From Cucumis sativus (lineage: Eukaryota; Streptophyta; Magnoliopsida; Cucurbitales; Cucurbitaceae), in the NCBI RefSeq assembly GCF_000004075.3, contig NC_026657.2, positions 32,412,732-32,476,731 of the forward strand: a stretch of 64,000 bases of DNA, in the 5' to 3' direction. Position numbers and translations under genes: made by a program. Of the stretch, positions 25,501-36,900 are shown piece after piece; position 1 is the first letter of the stretch, and every line of letters begins with the position of its first letter. The notes beneath the pieces are model-generated. The model did not search any database, was not told the DNA's origin, and worked only from the letters and a program-made list of their open reading frames with translations.

Positions 25501-27046
25501 GCGTATCTTGCATACTGTTGCATCATCTTTGATTTTTGGGGTACTATTTTGGAAGAAAGGAAAAAAGCTGTAAGTATTTCTATTTTAGGCATTTATGCAA
25601 TGTCTAATTCTCGGAATGTGAAAGTGTGTGGAGCCCTTCCATTTCAGTTTTCAAAATTTAATTAGGAGGCTCAACCGTATGTGCAACATTTTTCTTGTTT
25701 TTGAAGAGAAAACCAACAGGACTTGTTCAACAACTTTGGCGTAATGTTCGCTAGCGTTGTTTTCATCGGCATTTACAATTGTTCATCAGTCTTTCCTAAT
25801 GTATCAAGGGAGAGAACTGTCATGTACAGGGAAAGGTTTGCTGGAATGTATTCCTCATGGGCTTATTCACTTGCACAGGTACATATTCATCTTAAACTTT
25901 TCAATCTTTATAATATAAACCTATATTCGAAAAATGAAAATATTAAAGTGAGGCCAAACAAGAAATCGACCTCCAATTGTGTATAAACCTATATGCATGT
26001 GTGTACTCCTAGACATTTAGAGACATTATTAAAACAGGTTAAACTTCGTACTTCGTTCAAAGAACCTTCAACACTCACAAAAGTAGCAAAGAAAGTAGCC
26101 TTATGATCGACTCACTGTTTTATTTTTGTTTGTGTCTCAAAGCTTCATACCAGAAGCCTTGTCATGAGATTGAGCTATTTATTAAACTTCAATAATTTAC
26201 TTCAACTCTGCAGGTGATTATTGAGGTTCCCTACGTATTTGTACAAGCAGCTATCTATGTTATTATCACTTATCCAATGATTGGATTCTACGGCTCTGCA
26301 TGGAAAATATTTTGGTGTTTCTACTCAATGTTCTTTGCCCTTCTCTATTTCAAAAACCTTGGGCTGCTGCTTGTGTCCATCACCCCAAACTATCACATTG
26401 CTACCATTTTGGCCTCTGCTTTCTACGTCACATTCAATCTCTTTGCTGGCTTTTTAGTTCCGAAACCGGTAAGCCATTTCTAACTGAGGAAGCAAAATAA
26501 GTTCCTGTTTGATGTTTATTTTGATTGAGTTTGAGACTAAATCAAATACCAACTTTTAACTGAAAGGCACTGAAGCTATAATTTCTTTGAAGTATGGAAG
26601 CTAAAATTTACCTTTGAGCTAAATTCTATATAGAAGAATGGGTTTAATCTTATATTTTTATTTATAAACTTCTAAAAGAGAAGTAAAGAGGCTAAAGATA
26701 TAGTAAGTGTAGGCTATTAACCATATAACAGAAGAACATAAAAGGTACAGAATAGTAAATTTCTTCTTCCTTTATGCAGAGAATTCCAAGGTGGTGGATA
26801 TGGTTTTATTATATGAGTCCAACATCATGGACTTTGAATTGTTTGCTAACTTCACAATATGGAGATATAGACAAGACAATAGTGGCGTTTGGAGAAAATA
26901 CAACAGTATCAACTTTCTTGAGAGATTATTTTGGGTTTCACTACAATCAACTTCCTCTTGTGAGGTTCATTCTCATCCTCTTCCCTGTTGTATTTGCTTG
27001 TCTTTTTGGACTTTGTATAGGAAGATTAAACTTCCAAAAAAGATGA
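16504..27046 (+). CDS. Full-size ABCG (PDR) transporter, ABCG37/PDR9-like, copy 1
   Basis: Twenty-three exons: 16504-16787, 16900-17023, 17757-17842, 18208-18292, 18431-18590, 19441-19517, 19633-19686, 19907-19997, 20257-20891, 21331-21644, 21816-21973, 22645-22748, 22947-23100, 23174-23296, 23386-23459, 23677-24009, 24118-24408, 24836-24919, 25001-25134, 25342-25569, 25707-25878, 26214-26468, 26780-27046; 1428 aa. NBD1: Walker [10 protein letters not shown] (171-179), signature ISGGQ (310-314), Walker B ALFMDE (330-335). NBD2: Walker [10 protein letters not shown] (873-881), degenerate signature LSTEQ (980-984), Walker B with D1004/E1005, switch His1037. The NBD1 switch position is Leu368. 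Membrane domains follow each NBD ([20 protein letters not shown]). Plasma-membrane export of auxin precursors or phenolics is known for ABCG37; the substrate here is unknown. A TGA lies 12 bp before the ATG in frame, so the N-terminus is shorter than in copy 2. Confidence 0.93.
17970..18180. repeat. Degenerate dispersed repeat in intron 3 of ABCG copy 1
   Basis: Phrases such as 'cctataattttcaattttgta' and 'ttggtttctatg', then 'aagcacctatattaaat', follow the same alternating style as 545-690, 4235-4400 and 50130-50250. Boundaries and class are uncertain. Confidence 0.3.
20658..20678 (+). repeat. (AAT)n microsatellite inside ABCG copy 1 coding sequence
   Basis: AAT triplets in frame encode a run of six Asn in the linker between NBD1 and the first membrane domain (context FKCW-N6-ERK). 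Copy 2 has its own Asn runs at other points of the same linker. Confidence 0.9.
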
Positions 27047-28276
27047 TTAAACCAATCTTCTGACGTTCCTGGATAGCAAATAAAATGCTAGATATATGAT
27101 TATGTCTATAGTTATTGAATCGTTTTTGTCGCATATCCATAGTTCAACTGATTAAGACGTATATAATCAACCAAAAGTTAGAGGATACCAAACACGATAT
27201 AAAATACAACTCTCTATTTTTATTTAATCACTTGCTTTCAAATTTCTTACCAAGACTAACCCTTAATTAACTCCATTTACTTTAAATTTTTTGTTCCAAT
27301 AAATTTATTATTACATCATAGTCATCGTATTTTATATTAATTGAACCATGCTTATTTTAACATAAGATTAGTAGAGACGAAGTCAACATCTAAAATTTAA
27401 AAAAAGCAAGGATTAGAGATGTGCACGTCATGATTCATGCTGTAGCCATGCATATACTTCCAATGCATTTTCAAGCTTAATGTTATCTCATCCCATTCTA
27501 ACTCTTTCTCACTTCAAGAATTTCCCTTTTATAATATTATCAACTTCTTATACAATATTTCTTAAGAAAACTCAAAAGGATTTTGCTGATCCTCAATTAA
27601 TTTCAAAGTGTCTTTAATGTCCCTTTTGAATTTATTTTTTTAAAGTGAATTACAATTACTTATTGTACAAAGTGTTTTTGAAGAAAAAAAAAATTAAAAA
27701 GCTAGTTAAAATTCTCTTTTTAAAACTACTTTATGGAAACTTGTTTTATCAGTTTAAAATGATTTTTTATGTAAAAAAAAAAAAACACTTTTGAATATAC
27801 AACGACAAAATCGATAAAAAAGTATCACCATTTTAATTTCACATTTAAAAAATAGCACAATTTTGAAAAACTTGAAATTTTGCTTCTCTCGATAGAGATG
27901 ACCTCGAGATTCTTTTCAAATTTCAAAAATCTATTTCAATAGAATTTCTCGATCTTTCTCGATCGAGATTACCATCGAGATAGTGATATAGCAAATGATC
28001 AAAATACCCCTAAAATATGTACCAAGCGTTTGATATCCTCACGAAAACGTGACTATGGAGAACCCTCACAAAATTTTGCTACGTTTTTAGGTTTTAAAGT
28101 ATAAGATTAAAATAGTATATTTATTTAAAAGAATAGAGAAATAAATAAATGTGAATGTGATCATATCCCACGTCATTTTGGATTTTCTACGTGATGCCCA
28201 ATAAAACCCTTTTAATTATTAAAAGGCCAAATTCACTCAAATTTGACTTTTAAATTTCAAGTCTTATAATTTTAGT

Positions 28277-28277
<1 letters not shown>
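27047..28277. other. 3' flank of ABCG copy 1 and AT-rich intergenic DNA
   Basis: An AATAAA polyadenylation-type hexamer lies at 27079-27084, about 33 bp after the stop. Beyond it the DNA is AT-rich without coding frames. The 27888-27980 patch has repeated CTCGAT/ATCGAG motifs. Confidence 0.55.
27888..27980. repeat. Cluster of CTCGATCGAGA-type palindromic motifs
   Basis: Motifs 'ctctcgatagagat', 'cctcgagatt', 'tttctcgatctttctcgatc', 'gagattaccatcgagata' crowd about 90 bp of otherwise AT-rich DNA and can pair with each other. It looks like part of an old repeat or foldback element. Confidence 0.5.

Positions 28278-28280
<3 letters not shown>

Positions 28281-28329
<49 letters not shown>
28281..28329. 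repeat. (TA)n microsatellite
   Basis: Uninterrupted AT dinucleotides over about 49 bp between the two ABCG genes. Confidence 0.95.
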
Positions 28330-28331
<2 letters not shown>

Positions 28332-31300
28332 CATTTAAAACTACCAGCTAATTTCTTATTGATTCATTTTGATCAAACTTTGAAATTCAGTGACAACTAT
28401 TTCATCCTCTACTTTCTCATAATAAAAAATTAAGAAAGAATAACTTAGAAAACTTTTCTAAAAATTGATTTAACAATTAAAAAAAAAAATTAGAACTATT
28501 TTTTCTTTAAGTATTCAAGTCATTAACCTTTTTAAGTTACAAATCATCTAATAATGCGAGTGGTAATTGGTATATTGATGATTAATATTGTTTCTTAGTT
28601 TAATGATATGTGAATGAGATTTAAACATATACATCTTTTTTGGTTAAATGGTTTATGATTAAGTTAAGATGACCATGCAAATATTAATATATAATTTGTT
28701 AACAAAAATTGCCATAAAAATTTCAATGTAATTTTAATTTTTCTTTTTTTAGGAAATCATAGTTAGATATATTTGTTGAAAGAACTGATCACTTAGTTAT
28801 TTTTATAAGATTGTTATAGGTAGTACTTGTATTCACATTTTTTGTTCTACATTCTTTTTATATTTCATTCGTATATGATTGCATGATGTGTAGAGTACAT
28901 AACTAAGTCTTAATATATATATATATATATATTTGTCACAAGTTGTTTGATTTACAAAAGCTACAATGGCATTCAAAGTGCCTTCAATAGCGTTTTATTA
29001 TAAGAAAATAGTGATAGGGACTAATTAATTCTAATAAATTTAAAATAATAGAGAGAACATTTTTAGTTATTATATTTTAGTATGATAATTGATAGTATGA
29101 GATATTATGGTGGACTAAAAACTTTTAGTTATGAGTTTAGAAATGACGTATTTAATTGTTTTTTAAAAAATTAATCGATTTTTTTTAGTATTCGAAGATA
29201 TAGTGTTCTTGTAGTAGTTTAATTTATGAAGAAAGGAAAAATAATAATCATGTCAACATAATTTTAGCTTAACTGTCATATGTATGTTTCTGAAAACGAG
29301 AATTTCGAGCTTAAATCTTTCTCATCTCTAAGTTGTATTTAAAATATTTTCTCAAAAAAAAAATTAATGGTTACAATTTACAAAAGACTTTTAAATGTGT
29401 AAGAACTAAATTGTTATTGTTTAAAGTTGGTCGACTACCTTATTACTTTTCCAACGTTAGGCTTTTCGAAGTGGTTGAGTAACGGTTGAATATAGGAAGG
29501 GAAAAATAAAGGGAGAGATATCCTATAAGTTATATATTCTCTTTAATGGATACTGTTTAGCTTTTTTTTTTTTTTTCACCTTTTATCAAATTTTAATTTT
29601 GTTTAAAATTTATTCGATATGTTTTGTAAAACTTTTTTCTTTTTCCTTTTACTACTTTTTTTTACTTTACAATAACATAAAGTTAAATATGTTTGCAAGG
29701 TTTTGTCTTTTGCTTTTCTATAAAAAAAAATAAAATTAAAATTAAAATCCTATCCATGATTTTTTTTTTCTTTTGAAAATGTAATTTCGAGACATTTTTA
29801 AAATATAGCAAAATAAATTAAAATATTTATAAAATATAAAAGAATTTCAAATTCGATTGGTCTACTCCTACATGAGAGATTGATAGTATCCGAATTTTGG
29901 TATATTTTACAAATATTATGTCAATTTTACGGTTGTTTAGAAATTTTCATTAATTTTCTATTTATATTTTTGAACAAAATCCCTTTTTAAAAAAATCCCC
30001 TATTTTTGTTAACCTTTTTTTTTCTTTTTCCGATAATGGAAAAGAAATCAATTTTCCAATGGTTTATTCTTAATATTATTGTAATTCTTCCTTCCATATA
30101 TATTTCCAATTGTTTTTCTTCTTTTCTTCCCTATTCTATTATTTTCTGTTAGATAGTATTTAATTTACTTGGTAACACGTTCTTTTTCTTCTCTCTCTTT
30201 AAATTAGTTTCCTTTTTCTCCTTCTAATATTTTAAAATATATACTAATGAAATAATTATTTCTTTCAAATATGTGTTGGGGGAAATAATAGAGAACAACA
30301 AATGAAAATATCTTTCACTTTTCCCATGGTTTACTTGGTCCAATTAAATCTTTGAGTAAAGATTATATGTATCTTTACAACATTAGAATAATGAATAAGA
30401 ATAATATAAAATTAAAAATAATAATAATTCTATTTCAATTTATTTTTCAAATATAATAAAATGAATCAAAATATTTAAATATAGCAAACCATTCCATAGA
30501 TTAATGTATATTAGTAGTTAAAACAAAGAAATTAAATAGACTTGAGTTTAAAAGTTACTAGTAAATTTAATATTTTTTTTTTTGTACATTAATTTTTTTT
30601 AGGAAACAGTACAAATTTTTTCTTTTTTTAAATATTTTCAAACAAACCAAAATATTTAATAAAATATTAGATTATATCAGTATCTATTATTATTATTATT
30701 AATAGGACTTTTAAGACATGCATTACATGTTAGGATTAAATATATATACACATTTGGAGAGCACAAATCTTAATATTGATTTTTAGAGTATATAATAATA
30801 ATGAGATCGGATGCACATGTTTTATATACTGATTTGCTTTGATTTAATACAATGTTTGTTTACTTATAAAATCTAATTTTCTGCTTCGTCTTTATAAACT
30901 CACAGTTGGACCAATTTATATTATTTTGGATGATATATACATATAAAGATTTTGTTGTTTACTTTCTTGATTTGATTGTGTTTTCACTTCAAAAAAATAG
31001 TAATAATAATACAAAACAAGATTTTGTTTTATTTAAGTAAAAATGTGGATTTATCTATTCTTTTATTTAAAAATAAGAAAACTATACCATAAAGAAGTTT
31101 GGTTTATGGTTTATTAAAGAATGAAACTCAATAATTCTATCGAAATAATTATGGAGCTTAAATAATTTATCAATGTTTTTATTTGATTTTTAAAAAAAAA
31201 TTAATTAACCTCGTTAAAAATAGAATTAATTTACGTAGAAAAATTAAATGTAATAAATTCTGTTTTTAAATGATTTTGTCACGATCAATAATTTGTCAAT

Positions 31301-31819
31301 TTTTTTTATTTTTGAAAAAAATACCAAAATTAAACTAAACAATATTTAAAGATGTGAATCATGGTTAAATTATTTTACAAATTTAAAAATTCATTTTAAA
31401 TTTGAAAATTTACCCTTATATATTATTTTCTACCCATAAAAATTCATCTAATTTCCCTTATAGTCTTTTTGTGTTTTTATTTTATTATTAAGAGGTGGTT
31501 TTAAATTTTTATTTAGTTTAGCTGCTAAATCTTTTTAGCCTCTAAATGGGATGATGATATGAAATATCAACAACTTCATTATATCACATATATTTTTTTA
31601 AAAAAAAAAAATTGCATCAATTAAAATTTTAAAAGTAAATTAAGTGTTCAAATTAATTAAATTCGTGCACTTTTATAAATCAATCAATCAAATTAATTGA
31701 CTTTTATTTTATTCTATTTAACTTGAGTTAGTGTTAGCTTGTTTTTGTACGTGTGGTTGGTTTTCATTACCAAAAATTTAATTTTGAATGACACACAAAC
31801 AATATTACTAAAAAAAAAT
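28330..31819. other. AT-rich intergenic DNA between the ABCG copies
   Basis: No gene recognised on either strand. Many A/T homopolymers, short (AT)n at 28915-28931, and an (ATT)n patch near 30688. No trace of ABCG exons was seen here, so the spacer is not an obvious third, decayed copy. Confidence 0.55.
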
Positions 31820-32110
31820 CGTTGATATTGTTAATGACATCGTGACTTATGTTATCATTAGGACTGTCGTAATATTCGTGTAACTAAAAGTTTTAACGAT
31901 GCAACAAAAGTGTGATGCTAAAAGTGTATTTTTATTGACATAATCAACACATCACTAAAAGCTTACTTTTAGGAACATATTATTAGTCACTATTTAGTTT
32001 TTAGTGACATCAAACATTCGTCTCTAAACGTATGTTAAGTTTTAGTGACCGATAATATTGTTGCTAAAGGTTAATTTGTAACCATTATAAACGTCGTTTA
32101 CAATATATTA
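31820..32110. mobile_element. Degenerate DNA-transposon relic with TTTTAGTGAC / CACTAAAAG subrepeats
   Basis: Short motifs in both orientations cluster here: 'catcactaaaagc', 'cttttaggaac', 'tagtcactatttagttttta', 'tttttagtgacat', 'gttttagtgacc', 'ttgttgctaaagg'. Dense inverted subterminal repeats of this type are typical of plant CACTA (En/Spm-like) ends and related MITEs. No transposase coding or clear termini were seen. Confidence 0.5.
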
Positions 32111-32976
32111 AAATCAATATTTAGCACCAGTATGGACATTATGTATATATTTTTTTCTAAATTGATAAAAAAAAACATCTTTGTGCAATAGATTTGTATA
32201 TATAAATTTAACGTTGATCAAATTCTTTTCTAACCATTCAAATTTTGACCTTTCAAAACAGGATAATTCGTATGGTAATTTTACAATTATCCAACAACAC
32301 ATAAAACAAAAAAAAAATGTAAGAATTAATCATCAATAATTTTAAAATCATATAGACTAAATTTCAAAAAAAAAAATCTAAGAAGATATATTTATGAACT
32401 CAGAAACATATATTTAGTTCCCTTCTTCATTGAACATAACCCACATGGCTCCAACATGATCTTCTGAAACCCTCAACTATTAAAAAAAAAAAATACATAT
32501 GTTGAGTTTTATATTATTCTATGAGTTCAATATATATAATAAAGTTAAAATATTTTCTCAATTAATATTAAGAAATGTTTTATTTTATATTTTCATGCTA
32601 TATATAATATATATTAATTACGTAGTAATTTTATTTTATATTAAACGTATTAGGGGTCGACCCTCTGAAATTTATTAAAAGTACAAAGATTAAATTTGAA
32701 CCTACCAAGAAATCAAACCGAAAAAATAGTAATTTAACTAATACAATTAAAATAAAAATCTCTCCCTCTCTCAAAGTTATAAAGTTATATATTTTCATTG
32801 AATATTGCAAGCCCATCTCTCTCTCTCTCTTTTGTAATGAAACACCATCCCTCTATTATATTAAAAAACAATCAGAAGAGTACTGCAAAATATTTGCCCC
32901 CATATCTCTTTGATTCTCCATCCTTTTCTTATACCTGACCTTAATTATTGATAGAGATTAATCAGTTACATATATA
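32111..32976. other. Upstream region of ABCG copy 2
   Basis: AT-rich, with a (CT)n tract at 32815-32831 (ctctctctctctct) about 150 bp before the ATG, likely in the 5' leader or core promoter. A TAA in frame 18 bp before the ATG at 32977 supports the chosen start. No other coding sequence. Confidence 0.5.
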
Positions 32977-33887
32977 ATGGCTCCAACAACAGAGGAGAGT
33001 GAGCCAGTAAGAATGATTGAGGTTGGAGAGATAGGAAGAAGAACTTCAAGTTTCAGAAACGGCTCGATGACGACGACAGAGGACGACGACCACGATGGCG
33101 ATGTTGGAGATGCTTCTCTTTGGAAGTTGATAGACAGATTGCCGACGTTTGAACGGTTGAGATGGTCATTATTGTTGGACGACGACAACAGTAGAAGAAA
33201 AGTTGTTGATGTTACTAAACTAGGAGATGAGGAACGCCATCTCTTTATTCAAAAACTCATCAACAACGTTGAGAATGATAATCTAAAGCTTTTGAGAAAA
33301 GTTAACGAGAGATTACACAAGTAAGCCCTTTATATTTATTATTTTCTTCCCTTCACTTTTCTTTCAATGTCTTTATTATATTTTGTTTTGATTTCAAGGT
33401 TTTGAAGGGTTTACTATGTTTTAACGTGTCATAAGTAGTTTTGTATACCAAACCTCCTATAAGTATTATCTCTAGGTAGGAATGATAGTTATTTTGACGT
33501 ATAAAAATTATAAAGGTCTTTACCCTATAGTTTTCATTAATTATTCGATCAAATCTCCCAATTTGTTTCATATATGTAAGTTGAGGAAGATAAGAGAGAG
33601 AAAGGAGCCATGAGGAAGAGGGTAGTGTTGGAGGAGCTGGATAAGTGTTGGAAGAAGAAAGAGAGTAAGAATAACTAAAGAGAAGAGTTTCGTCATATTC
33701 ACCGTTAAATTCTATTTTAAACTAACATGACAACCTTCTTATAAAGTGAACAAAGAAAAGTGGCTTTTTAAGAACCAATAATGTAAAACATTTTTGAAAG
33801 TTTAAGATTAAAAAGCTAAAAGATAGTAAAAAGCAGGCATAATATGGAATATAATAAGAATAATAGATATCAAATTTCAATAATCAA

Positions 33888-33966
<79 letters not shown>

Positions 33967-36900
33967 AAAAAATCTATGTATATTAAATAAAGAAAAAACA
34001 AGGTGAATTATGTGAAGGGATATTTTACTAAATAAATAAATAGCAATAAACATATTGTTAATGATATGGATGAAAAGAATAAATTAGAATTATATAATTT
34101 AAAATTTGAGGTTGTAATTAAAAATATAAAGAAAAAAAAAAGCTAGATTATAAAAGAAGGATAATTGGTTTTGTATTAATATATAATAGAGTTGGTGTGA
34201 AATTTCCAACGGTTGAAGTGAAGTACAAAAATGTGAATATTGAGGCAAAATGTGAAGTAGTTCGAGGGAAAGCACTTCCAACGCTTTGGAATTCACTTCA
34301 GACCAAACTTTTCGTAAGTACTTTCTTTTCCATATCATTTCTCTTTTTTCCTAATCTAAACTTCTCATATTCAAAATTAAACTTATAATAATGCAACTAA
34401 TTACCCATACAAATCTTATATTTTCACATCTACTTTTTACTATATTTTTAAAAAAAATGTCTTGTTTTGTTGTTTAGTTTTGTAATTCAAAAATTGTTTT
34501 AAAAACGAAGAATTGAAACACTTTCAATTCATTTATTCAATTAAAGTTGTGGGACCTAATTTAAGAATTTTTTATTTTTATTTTTCTAATGAAGATATTT
34601 TTTTAGAATTGGAATGAGATTCCTAAACTTATAGTTTAAAGGCTTCCAAGTTAAGAATATTTTTTATTAACTTGTAGACATTGTTTTGGATTGATATTAG
34701 ATATAATATAAACTAAGTAAATATTTTAAATTAAAGTAATGTTGGAATCAATTTAATTAGTTTAATTACGAAATAATTAAATAAGTACATACTGATTAAA
34801 TTAAGTAAAATATTTCCATCTAATAATTAATTAAAAATAATAAGCAAGGATCAATTATTATTTAATATTTTTATTGTTTATGTTTATTTATTTAATGATA
34901 TTTTTTTTTTTAAATTTTGGTAGGAAATCATGAGATTTTTTGGAGTGAAGTCCCATGAAGCTAAAATTAACATAATTGAGGATGTGAGTGGTGTCATAAA
35001 GCCAGGAAGGTACTTTTCTTTTAATCTTTTCTCATGCAATATTCTATAAGTTGATTGAAGACCCATGTACGTATGTAAAAAAAAAATTGAAGTAATAGAT
35101 TTTGATACACTTTATGAATAATTACTTCTTGGCTATATCTTAAGACACATACGATCATATAATCTAAAGTTTATAACTTAACATAATTGATGCTTAAATA
35201 AAACTGTTTTTGTTTCAGATTAACTTTGCTACTTGGTCCTCCAGGATGTGGAAAGACCACACTACTAAAAGCTTTATCTGCAAATCTCAACAAATCTCTC
35301 AAGGTATATTATTCTTCGCAATCATACTATTTAATTATATAATTTGGTAAGTTGAGAAGAAGATGATGGATCAAATTAAACTTTTGGGGGAAATAGATGA
35401 GAGGAGAAATTTGGTACAATGAAGACAAAGTAGAAGAAATAGAAGCACAAAAGATATGTGCATATATAAGCCAATATGATCTACACATTCCTGAAATGAC
35501 TGTGAGGGAAACCCTTGATTTTTCAGCTCGTTGTCAAGGTATCGGGAACCGAGCAGGTAATAATTACAATGTTCTTCATTTCTTTCATACACATTGGTAT
35601 TGAGAATTAGTGAACATTATTTTATATGGTTTGTTTGGTTCTGATCAATGTGAAGATATGATGAAGGAGATTTGTAAAAGGGAGAGGGAACTAGGAATTA
35701 CACCCGACCTTGATGTTGATACTTACATGAAGGTATAAATTACTATTTCATTAACTATTTATTTTCAAATATAGCAAAATTAATCAAAAATGTTTAAACA
35801 ATTTTATTGACTTTCAAATGTAGGCCATTTCTGCTGAAGGACTAAGACGAAGTCTTCAAACTGACTACATACTCAAGGTCAGTTCTCTTTTAATTTAATT
35901 TACCCTAAGTTTGTGAAGTGAATCCAAATTTGATCTTTTTATTTATTGAATTGAACCCTTATTTACATGGTAAAACTAATGCCTCCTTTAGGAATAAAGT
36001 TGCATGTTTAATTTCGTTAGTCTAATTTAGCATATACAATTAGTAGGGTAGCTATCAAATTTAAAAATTTAGGGTTTGAGGGTAGAATGATTGTTTTTAC
36101 CTCAATTGTTTTTATTTTTGCAACGATTGAAAATAATTGTAGATCCTTGGGATTGATATTTGTGCGGACACCATTGTTGGTGATGGTATGAGAAGAGGCA
36201 TTTCAGGAGGTCAAAAGAAGAGATTAACTACAGGTAATATCTTTATAAACTAACTTAATTCACATACCAAAACAAACTCAAATATTTACATATTTTAAAT
36301 CATATCTATAATATTCTTTCATAATTTTAAATAGTGTTCTTCACTTTTTTTCATAAAAATAATGTTTCCACTCTACTAAAGTCTTTTCTGAATGAAAGTT
36401 GAGATATGAATGGATTGAAACTGTGACTGATGGTGAATTGAAATGGAAATTACTGATATTGAGACCCAAAATACCAAAACTCCTCCTGCCACCACAGTGC
36501 ATCTGTTTCAAGTCTCAACTTTGATCTAAAATTCTAACACAGTGTTTCTACTTCTAGTTAGTTTTGAAACATTTACCATAACTGATTTTTTAGAAAAAAA
36601 AAAACCATGCAGGAGAAATGATGGTTGGTCCATACAGAGGGTTGTTCATGGATGAAATAACAAATGGATTAGACAGTTCCACTGCCTTCCAAATAGTATC
36701 TTGTCTACAACATTTAGCTCATTTCACAAATGCTACCATTCTTGTTTCTCTTCTCCAACCATCTCCAGAAACCTTCGAACTTTTCGACGATATAATCTTG
36801 ATGGCAGAAAAAAAGATCGTATATCAAGGTCGGCGTGATCGAGCTCTTGAATTCTTCGAGCATTGTGGATTCAAATGCCCCAAGCGAAAAGGGGTTGCGG

